Of a stretch of 64,000 bases of DNA, positions 24,001 to 36,636 are shown one piece after another (positions within the stretch are counted from its first letter, which is position 1; each line of letters starts with the position of its first letter). Source of the stretch: Paratinospora sagittata (lineage: Eukaryota > Streptophyta > Magnoliopsida > Ranunculales > Menispermaceae); NCBI GenBank assembly GCA_035771175.1, contig CM069593.1, positions 19,869,956 through 19,933,955 of the forward strand, written 5' to 3'. The notes below the pieces were generated by a model, which was given only the letters and a program-made list of their open reading frames with translations, had not been told where the DNA came from and ran no database searches. The position numbers and the translations under genes were made by a program.

Positions 24001-27000
24001 AAAATACTACAATCATGACCTAGTTGCCCTTTGTATTCTCCCAGTTGTTGTATTCTTTGCTTGCAGGATGGGCAAGTCTATGTAGCACATTTTTTTCCGT
24101 TGCAGCTTCGCCAAGGCTGTGTGGAACAAGTGGAGGTCTTTTATTAATGGGAAGTTATTGGCCCCTTCTAATTGTGAGGAGAGCTTTTCTTTGAATCATC
24201 TTAATGAGTGGTCAGCTTCTACTAAAGAAGTAGGGAAGATTGTTTGTTTTGCAGCGGTTTGGTCCGTTAGGGGTGAGAGGAACCGTAGGATCTTCGAGGG
24301 TTTGAGCTCGGATTACTCTATTCTTTGGGATGCTTCGAGGTCGGCGGCGTGTAGTTGGGTTCTTGCTCTAAATTGGTGGGAGTGTTTCCTCTTGGTGCTT
24401 GGTTTACAAATTGAGGGGATATAATGTTCTCGTCTTTTCAATCATCTTTGTCACTAGTTTCTTGGCTTTGGCCGGAGTATCCCTGATACTCCATCTATCT
24501 GTTTCTCTTTTATATTATTAATAAAATTATTACTTGTTTCCTCTCAATATATATATATATTATGTCTTAATTGTCTTCTATCATTACCATTAATAATTAA
24601 TGCCCAATTCCTCATTATAGTAGAGAAACAGAAATATGAAAAAAGAAAAGAAAAAAAGAAGGAATATGTCAATTCTCTTTAAATACCTTACCTGGATGGC
24701 GTTTGCAGTCCTCAAACGAAAAAGTGGTGATGAGTATCTAATTCTCAAAAGGGTTAAGAAATTTTCCACGGCATTGAGAATGTGAGTTTTATAAGGCTTA
24801 AAAGATGGATCAGCCAATCGTGGTTTGATTCTGAAATGGAAACAAATCAAGGTTGAAGATGCCTTTGTAGAAAAACAGTGTGAAACTTGGAAACATTGCG
24901 TATATATGAAAGTGGAACACGTTAGCAAAAATTATCTAATGTATCAACTCATCGCCTCTAAGAGCAATTGATCAGGCTATTCTGGAAGCTGAACAAATTG
25001 AATGAAGGATAGCAAGCAAGCAAGGTGTGAATTTATTGAACACTTACAGAGGCCAGCTGTGCTCATTTTTCTCTTTCGGTGGAAGACCTACACCCCAGTT
25101 GTTTGACTCATAGCTGAAGTCTAGCCTGGAAGGATTAAAAGTAACATATCATCTAAGGACAATAAGTTCTCACAGGAATTTAAGTCTCTGTTATTTACTA
25201 TCAAATGAAATAAATGTCTTTGACTATAATTGTTGAACACTTGAGAAAACTCTTCCATGGCATTAAGAAGGATAAATATTAAGAAAATATTGGGCAAGCA
25301 GAGAAGAGATTTATGAATCATGATTCACAAAGTTAACGCATATCATCAAGTTTTTAAAAGAGTCTGAGATAAAATGGCAGTTAACCTGTTGAACCAATCA
25401 CCGGAATTGTATGAGTCACGATCGAGTGATTTTGAGCGTAACATATCATCACCACAGTGGAAAAATGGTATTCCCTGGAACAGGAAAACTAATTAGTAGA
25501 ATATAGGAGATTTAGTAATATGGCTAAAGAAAGAGTTGAATGTAAAAAAAAAAAGGAATTGTGTCTGAATCCCAGTATCAACAGGAACTTATTCATCACA
25601 TTGAAAAATAAATAAATATCATCTGACTGATGTCATTATTTAAAAATTAATAAAATGCATTTAAGCATTCGATTTTGTTGAATCTTGACTTGTTCTTCAA
25701 TTTAATTAGAAGCCTCTTCTTTGCATCCTTTTGCCAAAATTGGAGAAGATCCTCTTTTAAACACACACATGAATTTACTGTAGACAAGAGATAAAGAAAA
25801 GTCATTCAATTAAAGCTCCTAAGTTGGAATCTAGAAAAAACCGTTTACACAGTAGATAACAATATCAGCTCTGAACCAAATCAGTTGGTTTATGTAGGAA
25901 TAAGTGTTCGGCAGAATACTGTACAATGTAGATAACCAATGAAAACTAAAATTGAAAATCAAACTTTCAGAAATAGTCATCTATAACCCTTAATAGACAT
26001 CCTCACAACCTAATCTCGCTAAGTGGAAGAGGAAAAAGAAAAAAAACATGTCTTAGCCAAATTCTTCCTAGAAGCCTCTTCTTTGCATCCTTTTGCCAAA
26101 ATTGGAGAAGATCCTCTTTTAAACACACACATGAATTTACTGTAGACAAGAGATAAAGAAAAGTCATTCAATTAAAGCTCCTAAGTTGGAATCTAGAAAA
26201 AACCGTTTACACAGTAGATAACAATATCAGCTCTGAACCAAATCAGTTCTTTCAAAGTTGGTTTATGTAGGAATAAGTGTTCGGCAGAATACTGTACAAT
26301 GTAGATAACCAATGAAAACTAAAATTGAAAATCAAACTTTCAGAAATAGTCATCTATAACCCTTAATAGACATCCTCACAACCTAATCTCGCTAAGTGGA
26401 AGAGGAAAAAGAAAAAAAACATGTCTTAGCCAAATTCTTCCTAGAAAGCTCCCTCTTTGTCAAGTGGAATACAGGTACAGCTCAACAAATTAATGATTAG
26501 CTGGCTCTCCTGCGTCACCAGTGCTTCTTGGAAAGTAAGTGTGTGTTCATGCCTAATTATTTGGCATTTTGCCTAATAGTGTTTTGATATAATTTCCACT
26601 TTTCTATTCAAAAACACAAGTACTCCTTTTCTATGATCATTCCACAGGTGAATAAGGTTTTTTCCAGCAAATTGAAAGAGGTCTCAACTATCTTACCTAA
26701 AGTACAAAGGCGGCCTGGAAATGCTATGTATATCAAATTCATATGCAGTTTCATTTGAATGTGTGTGAAAACACTTGAACTTCAAGTTCCAAGATACTTA
26801 GGAAGCCAAATTTCCTCCCAAGAAGAAAATGAAATTAAATAACGACTCTCAAGACTCTCTATCAGGAAAGCATAACACGGTTCTTCCATATCATTTACAG
26901 GTATGAGCTCAACTTTGCTTTTAGGACAAAAGTGCCCTAGATAAAAAATGTTTCCCAGACAAATAAAAAAGATAAAAAAAATAACCAAACCAACAAATAT

Positions 27001-30000
27001 TCTGCATTATTCAAGTTACTTATAGCACAGATGTAAAAATTGCATCAATTACAAAATTTTATGGTCCAATATCAACTTTACAAGGAAAAAAACACCAAGA
27101 TCTTCATCATTAATTAATGCACAAAGCAAAGATGAAACCTGTGAAAGTGCCATTATACTTGTAGCCAAATGGTTTATCCTGCATCTCTCATCAATAGATA
27201 TTTTAACTGGGGTCTGCAACACAAGAATTGGTTAAGGACTCCTATAAGACAAAAGAACGATATTTTTAACTAGAGAAGTGCCTGAAACAAGTGAAAATAA
27301 AAAAGAAGCATACATGTACCTTCAAGCTAATAATATCAAACAGTGTTTCATTGTCATGGGCAGATACATAATTAATCTGGAACAGCAAATAGGACATCCA
27401 CAGTTCATGAAGTAGACAAAATATAAAAGCCAAAAGGATGAAATTCCTGGTGACATCATATTTAAAAGGAAGCAATCAAATATAAACAAAATATTTGAGC
27501 ATGCTATGAATAGCACATTGCACAAATGAGATGAGGATATACTAACATTTTAGAGTCAGGAAAGCTATGTTTACTTATTAGATAAAATGATGTGTTTCAA
27601 TAACACTCACTGTTTCTATGGGGCGTGAAGCGTATCCAACAGGTAGCCCATCATGAGTTAAAACCTCAGATCCCCTCACCTGAGAGACATAAATCCTATT
27701 CCTCAGATAGTTGATACATGGCACATCTCGCAGTTTTATTTTGATAATTAAAACAATATCTAATGCCCAGGTAATGTCAGATTGTTGGGAACTTCCTGCC
27801 AGGATGAAAGACCTCCATTATTCCATATTTTGCATTCCTGTGAACCATTTTGTCAGGGCGAAACGACCCCATTCACAAGATTTTCAAGAACAAAGTGAAC
27901 CACAAAGAAATTGTTTTTTAATTGCTTCTATATTGTTGTGGGAATAAGATTTGACGTCCTTAATCCATTAGGTGACAGTCAGAAGTAGGTTCACACTGTA
28001 TGCTTAATGTATGCAGGTATTGGGGTTACATCACAGTTCGCCAGAAAATCAAACTCAGCACTAGCTCAAACATATCATGTGCTTTAATTGTTGAGCAGAA
28101 CCTCATTCGTGAACAACTGCCAAGAAGCAGCTTAAAAGTGTGACTCACCCATTTATTTGGGAAAAGAAATACAAGAATGTGGAGGGCAGGCCTTGGCATA
28201 AGGTGAAGTTGCTCCATTGTACCCTAAAGGTTATGGATTCAAATTTAGAAATAGCCTCTCAAATGAGGAAATAAGGCTATGTACATCATCTCTCTCCTAG
28301 ACCACGCATTGGTGGGAGACTTGTGCAATGGGTGAGCCCTTTTTGAAGAAGTATAAAAATTAGATCAGTGACTGACTTACATTACACAGTTTTTGAGAGG
28401 AACTACTTCCTGTGCAGCTTACAGAAGTGGTGAAACAATTTATCTAGGGCAGCTTTATGATTTACCTCTTCCCCTTGATGACAGGTGAAAACAAAGTCAC
28501 TCAAGTTAGCAGCCATCCCCACCTGAGTCATGAAAAATCTTTCAAAACTGAGAGAAGAAAATAGCTCAAAGTGAAAAAAATAAAAAATAAAAAATAAAAA
28601 AAATTAGTGTAGGTTGGCAAAGAGGCACAAAACTGTCTATAGATGAGAAAACTGAAGTAGAAACTATAAGACATTGGCCACATGCTATAAGCAAAGTTGT
28701 CAAAAAGCCTAGGGAATGATAAGGGTAGGGAGCACCAACTCATACGTGTGGATGATCACAAATCACATGATACAATGCACTCATAAGGCCATAATCAGGA
28801 ATAGCAGCATCCGACTATGGGTTAAAAGATTTAAATCCAAATGAAGGATTTCTTGAAGCCAGCGAATTATATTAAAAAAATTGTTTGTAAAATGTTGGAG
28901 AAAAGAAAGCTAGTAAGATGGCACTAAAACAACAATAAAACAATGAAAATGCCTTGTTCAAACACAAAGATTAAAAATATTTAGGTACCTCCACAAACTA
29001 AGACATTGTTGAGATCAAGTCATCTAGACCCAAACGGCAATAACAAAAACTGTGAACACCATAGTGAGCTACTTAAACATGGGAAATTCCTGTACCATTT
29101 TAATCAATTGAGTGATTAAAAAAAAAAAAAAAAGGTTCAAGTAAGCATTAGGGTCAGCATCAAATTTAGTTTTAACAAGCTCAACCATAATTTTCAAATA
29201 ATAGAGCAGTGAGATTCATACTTCACAAATTGTGCATGCTTTACAATGCAAGGATAAAGATGAACCTGGATATGGTCCTGTGATGTTGCAAGCATACTGT
29301 CCACCACACTGTTGGCACCATGGTCATGCCCATTAGGCTGTAGAAGCACCAGTACATCTATTAACCAATAATTGCATTCACTGCAGATAGTAATTTATAC
29401 ATCACGAACATCAAGAAGTTAGAACCCACAAAGGGGAAAATCTTGCAGTTCACATACTCCATTAAACTGTGTAGCAGTGTACCGTGTACCTAATCTTTGT
29501 TCCTTTCTTTTTTCCTTTATTTCTTTACTTTACTTTTCTTTTATCTGTTTTCTTTAGTAACAAAAGGTACTTTTACAGAAACATTTTCAAGGGTGTCTTT
29601 TTTAAGTTCTAACCAGTACATTACTTACTACCCAAAAGTCTTCAACATTGCCTTTAAAGCTAAAATATAAATAAAAAATCACTTGTTGAGCATAACTTTG
29701 CAATATCAAAATGCAAAAATGTAAATAAAAAATAACATGTTAAGACTGGAAAAAATCCTAGCACAGAAGCTGTTACAAACTGTGGAGGAACAAAAAACTC
29801 TACCCTGCTAATGTATTTTTTGGTGACCATGGTATAATTTGTCCATCATGTTCACAATGCCCTGATCATGAATCCTATTCATAAATCAAGTGTTTTTTGT
29901 AACAAGCATGAAGCAAATATTCACATATAAGGATTACCCGAGCCTTTAACTCTTTAGGTACTCAGCCCTGTAACACCCTGTACCTTTGGTCAAAACACAA

Positions 30001-33000
30001 CGTTGACTTATACGTATACCGAGGTGTATAATACATGTATAAGTACGTAGGAGTCGTGTATGTATAAGTATGTTGCTTGTGTGTCACATATGTAGAGTTG
30101 GGTTGATCAATTTAATGGAGTAAGCTCAGAATGAAATAAAGAGAAAAGATAGCTCAATCATCATCGAGTGCGTAGTGAAAAAAAGAAAAAACAAGAAGAA
30201 AAAAATGGAAAATGATGTAACATTCCATATTTCCATCTATCTCTCTTTTTTTCCATCACAAAGAGTGGACAACATTCATTTCAATATTGGTTAGTGGAGT
30301 TGGAAACAAAATGAAGGCACCGAAAGAGAACGAAAAACCTTTCGGTGAAATATAATATTAAAAAAAAAAAAGTTAACGAGTTATTAACGGAATAAAATAT
30401 TAAAAGAGATAACGCGTTTTCATTTTATTCAAAGAGATAACTCGTTTATTATTTTATCTTGAATAAGGCATCATTAGGAAACTTGCAGAGCAAACTATTA
30501 TTATTATTAGTAGCTTGTAGAGGAAGCCACATTCAAATAGCTTGTAGAGCAAGTTATTATTATTATTATTATTAGTGGCTAGTGAAGAAAGCCACAAATA
30601 ATTCTCTAATTTAAAACATTGATTATTCCTACTTTTGTCAACAATATGTTTTGGTCCAACATATAAAATTATATGGTTGGTAGTGTAAATGGGTAACAAC
30701 GAAAGGGACATGAAAGTGACAAGAACAGTAATGAATAGTAAGGTGGTGGAATCGTTTCTTAAACACGTCGGTCAATTTCTGCCGACGAAAAATATTGATG
30801 GAGGAAAAGAAAGTAAAGAGGTTCATCGCGAGACTGAGACAGGCAATTCAGCAGGTGCTGACTACCTTAGGGTTACAGACATATGTTGAGGCCATTAATA
30901 GGTCCCAGGACTTCGAGTTGGCTAAACTGCGGGGTGCGCACATTGTTGTACATCATGCGATCCCTTAGCAGCAGATTCCACCACCGTGTACTCGCACCAG
31001 TTATGGGAGGCGGAGAGGTGGTTGGGGCGTCAGGTCCAGAGCGGACAAGAGAGCCCGGTTCGAGCGGACAATTTCTTTACAATTCCCATTTCTTCGCCAA
31101 CAAGTAAAGTTTGCTAATGCAAACGTAAATGACGTGAATCAAGAAAAGCAAAGATGAAACAAATAGATATACAAGTATTATGTGGGGTACACAAGAAAGA
31201 AAAAAAAATTATATACATATATATAAGAGAAATGAAGGGTTTTTTGTTTCTTGTCCAACAAGTAATGTTGCTACATCAATGAGGATGTCATGCATGACAC
31301 ATCAGTACACAAAAATCTTAACATATATGTATAACGAGTCCTTTTGTTTTATATAGTAGAACACATGATTTTTTTTTTAAGTTGAGTATTCCAACTCTCT
31401 CAAAATCTTAAGAGTTGCCAAGAGAAGGCAAGGGAGCATTGGGAAGCCATTCAAGAAGGAACCAAAACGTGTATAGAAAGTAGATCTAAGGAATTGAGGA
31501 ATAGAAATCCGAAAGCTACGGAAAGGTGATTGGAAACATAACTTAAAGTTTGGAGGTGAGTGGATTCCATTCTCCCATCTTATGCATATCATCATAAATA
31601 TGAAAACGGTTTTATCTCAAGGATCGTGTTTATCACATGTTATTGAATAATGTTAGTATAATGTGTAGTTAAAAAGGATCATGCTCAAGTATGACTATGA
31701 TTTGTGTCATGATGTAACATGCTTTATTTCACATGTTAGTAGTAAATGTATGTTATGACGGAAAATGTGTAAATTTACATGAAATAGATTAATTGTACAT
31801 GATGTGGCATATTGAAGAGTAATATTTATATTCTTATGATAATTGATGCATGTCTTGAATTATTTATCATTGTTCCAAAGTAGTTGAATGAATATTTATG
31901 CTTATGTCTATAATGCTTAGGAAGCATGCTTAGGGTTAAATACCATGTAATCCGTGTTTATTGACTCTTGAAGTATGCTTTGTATGTTGAATGATGTGCC
32001 ATGTAAATATGCATAGTAGTCTCTTCATTACAATGTGGATGTACATTGCATAATATAGATCATGCATAAATCATTGGGTTGTTCCAAGTGGTTGGTTGAG
32101 GGGAGTATGAAGGAAAATGTTGAATATATGAGAGAGGGCCCAAGGGAGAGGAGATGGCCTCATGGTAGAGACGGTCCGGGTTTAGACGTCTAAACAACTC
32201 CCAAGACAACCGACCACCAGAACACGAGACCCGGTAGAGCCATATGACATAGGCTAATCAAAGGTTGCCCAAATAGAGGTGGGAATGAATCCTCACACGG
32301 CTAGAGGGCGAGCATCAATGATTGAGTACGGAGGTAGAGGTGATGAGGAAACCTTCACATGGCTACACGTACAAGTCTGTGTCATATGTCTAATGTGTGG
32401 AATGATTTGTTTTTAACATGACAAGTTATTTCCAAATGTCATGTATCTTCTTTAATAATCTATTTTTCAACTTGTACATTGTGGTATTGTATGCTAAGGA
32501 TTCTATGATTGTTGATGCATGCATATTTCGAATCTATTGGTGAGTATATGATGGTAGATATGAGATATCACCTCACTGGGCTATTAGCTCATTCCATCTC
32601 TCTATTTTTCTCAGGATCTCTTAGTGCCCGAGATAAGGGCAAGAGTATTGCATATTGATCTCTCCCGGGGTTGGCTCCATCACTTCTAGTTGGTGAGTAT
32701 GAGATGGAGCGGGAGGCATCTCGAGTTGCTTAGGAGAAGTTTAAATTTCATTAAACTTTGAAACTATACTTGGATATTGATGACTGTAATAATTTTACTT
32801 TACTTAACTTTTCATGATAATTCTGCACTTTGGTTGATTATCTTTGTCTTGTGTTGATCGAAGCCTTATGTGACTTGTTCATGGTTGAATGTTTGTGGAA
32901 ATGATGATGAGTGTAGAGGATGAGGGTTACTAATACCCTATTGGAGAGGGTACTAGCCCAAGCGGCCTGATGCTTTCTTGAGTGAAAACTAGGGTCGTCA

Positions 33001-36000
33001 CAATCCCTTTAACCAATATTAAGGGTTGGCATTGATAATCACCCCCATCAGGGTAACTGTTACAGTCCCATGAAGGGAAAGGACTGATATCTGCCACTTA
33101 CTTGAGGCAGTTACCTATCATAAGCGAATAAGGGTTGGCATTGATAATCTCCCTCATCAGGGTAACTGTTACAGTCCCATGAAAGGAAAGGACTGGTATC
33201 TTGCACTTACTTGAGGCAGTTGCCCATCATAAGCAATCTTCATGGAGAATATTAGATCCAAATCAACACGTAGAAGAAATCCCCAATCCTTTCTATACAA
33301 GCTAGGATTACCCTCACCTGTAACCATGTTATTTAGGGATTACCCCCTCACTAACCAATAGGAAACTTGTGTAAGTGTCGTCAAAATTTGATCTTCAACA
33401 AAAACATGTTATGAGACTACTCTCCACCCACTACTAGAGTCAATATTTTCAAAAATACTAGAGTCAATATTTTCAAAAATCTGGTTTATTGCTCTTTTTC
33501 TCCCATATGAAAATAGAAATGAAGGAACAATGAATAGGGATAAGGAAAATCCATGAAAAAGAAAAATGGAAGAGGAAGAAGGAAAGTAAGACATTAAGGA
33601 AAAAGGAATATGAAGAATAGTGAGAGAGTAGGAGATAAAAGGAAAGAAAGGTAGAATGCTCTAATGCCTATTGGGTATTTGGGTTATCAAAGGAGACCAA
33701 AGACAAGGGTTGTGGTTGACTGAGGTATATGTGCTGCCAATTGCCATTTGCATGAGCATAAATGATTCAATCATGGCAGTTGGTCCAAATAAATGATGGA
33801 ATGCCAAAATCCAGGATGGGTAGGGGTACGGCGGTGTTTGGTAATTTCATAAACCCATAGTAGGCAAAAAGATGGTGCAGTGGTCAATGATACTAGTGTA
33901 GGTAAAAAGTATAAAGGTCTGAAGAATCAAAAGGTTGGGAATAATTCAGGTATCTGAAATTTGTGTTGTGTCATCAAAAAATCTTGATGTTAAATTGACA
34001 ACTCAATTCATATTCACACTGTTCATTAAGCTATGTACATTCAAGTAGTTCACATGGGTTGCTAAAAGTAAGAAAAATAAATACATAAATATAGAACCCA
34101 ATACCTGAAAAGATAAACCTGTCACAAAACCTTGCTGAAGTGGATGAGCAAATGGAGATCCACCAAGCACTGCATCTCGTATTCGATCATTAAAGCTGAA
34201 AGATAATGCAACATAAAATTGAAATAAATCAACCGTGGGTATTACAAAATTCTGTCCAACATCTAGAACAAAAATTAGCCTCATTAATTCAAACAAGAAA
34301 AAAATATTAAAACAATAAGTGCAGTGCTACAAGTGACCATAAGATAATATATAATGTAATATTGTACATAATGCATTAGCAATGTAATACTAAATGTATC
34401 ACCATAGTCATAAACGCAAGTGGGTAATAAAGAAAAATATGTCTTCTCCCGTTGCTTCCTCAAAACTCTTTCTCCTCTTCTTCCTATGTTCACTCGCACA
34501 AACCCTAGGACAAGCATAATTTCACAACCAACTTCATCAAATCCTACAGGACCTACTTTATACTGCTACTGCCGCTCAATAATCTCTACAGCATCGCTAC
34601 AGTTCTTCTTACAGTTTGCTGTGGTAACCGCTACAAAAGCAATACTGCTACAGTGCTTTCTATAGTAATTGCTATAACAGCTGTATAGTTTATTTAATTC
34701 ATAAAATTTGAAAAAAAAAAAAAAAAAACGGGGGAAAAAGAAAAAAACCTCGCATGAGACCTGCCTTCTTTAGGAATATTTGGCTGGTTGGATGCTTGAT
34801 TCTCACTGCTAATAACATTTAACACTCGAGAAATTTAAATAACTTTAAGTTGTAGTAAGCCGCCATGATGGTGGACTATCAAATATGACATGGAAGCACA
34901 AGCTTGTCTAGTTTTCTAGCTGTGTTACTATGGAAAGTTGGATTTATGTACTTCTGAAAGTTTGGATAGCAAACTGTGCATGCATTTCTGTGGTTGCTTG
35001 TGTAAGGACATGTTGAAGGTAAATCAATCAGTCAATAAAGCCTTTTCCTAACTACATGGGATCAGCTACATAAATCCGCTTCCTCCACTCCCCTCTATCA
35101 AAGGTCAAGTGACATTCAAATTACAAGTGGTTATATCTTTCTTAATTATCTATGTCCATATTATTTTAGGCATTTTCTACCTCTATCATTATCGTGGATT
35201 GTTAATATGTCACTCTCCTTAACCAGTGCATTCAAAGGTCTTTGTTGTAAGTGTCCGCACTACCTTCATTAGTTTTCTCACATTTTATCTCCAATTCAGG
35301 CTACTCCTACTACTTCTCGATTTCAAATTGAATATTATCTTATTATTATTAATAAACCCCCATCAAAAGCTTTTGTTTTTGAAACCTCCATAGATGTACT
35401 TGTTGCTTCTACTGTTTCCTATCCTTTCAAAACTGTTGGGTACTATGTTCAATGGTTCAATACCTCAGTCAGATTGTACCATTCTTAACCCTAAGTCTCT
35501 AAAATGTGTTTCCTTACAATGCAATCTTCTCTAAGTATATTCCCTTTTTCATTACAGGTAATCTTCTTTTCAAGAAAATCTGATGATAAAAGGTACAATT
35601 TTGCACTCCTCTAGACGCCACCTATTAAGGTTTAATGTGGCAATATAATAAGTGCTTTCTAACCCTATGGCCCTATTTCTTTCAAATTACTATACAGCAC
35701 CCATGTTACCTATATCATTCTATCCCACCATAATACCTAATTCATATCTCTCATACTTGTGGTGCATTGAACTTTAGAGATAGATGATGGTTTGGTCTGA
35801 TGAGAATCAAAAGAACAAGAAAAACAGAGGAAAACTAAAAAAGATTTTTTTTTTTTTTAATTATCTTTCTTACAGAAGGTCAGGATCATGAACCCTTTAG
35901 CAGCAGCTGCATATTAATCAATGACGCTGATCGAGAGATTCAAGTCCACAGACAAAATAGTATTCAAAATGATTACCATAAACCCACTCAAACCCCAATT

Positions 36001-36604
36001 ATAGAAGATGGGCATGCCTAAAATGAGCTATCTCGCACTTAATTCACTAAAAGAAACCAACCTCCAGCTTTCTAGAAGATGCTTTTGGAATCAAAGATTT
36101 TAATCTCATAATACTTCAAACAAAAGACAAAAACAAAAACAAAAAATGCTGATCTAAATCCTTTTGGTTTGGAAACGATATATCTGTTTAAGTCAAGCAC
36201 CAAAGCCAAATATTAGAATTTTAATCCAACTTTTGAACATTGGTTATGAGGCCAACTAGACAAAAGCTATTGCAGAACGCTTGAAACCAATATACCTTCC
36301 AATGCCAGTCCCAAAAAGATTGAATTGTGAAGCATTTACCCCTCGCCCATTTTTGGCAACTTCACCAAAGTCCCATCCTTCTCCATATCTAGGATAATAG
36401 GATATCAACAGTTGATATAAAGTGATGTACAAAACTGAAGGAAACCAGGAACAGAAAGGAATTGCCCAGATAACCAAATCATACACATTTATATTATTCT
36501 AAAATGTCAGAGAAAAACTTACATATAGATCTTGGAGCCATCCACTCCATTCTTATCCTTCAATAAGCTGTGGAGAGCATCATTCGCCTTCACCTGCGCC
36601 GTGC

Positions 36605-36636
<32 letters not shown>

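Noticed and set aside
30689..31107. Host gene of small open frames
   Set aside because: One frame resembles Gypsy gag and the region lies between LTR-type ends; the frames are broken.
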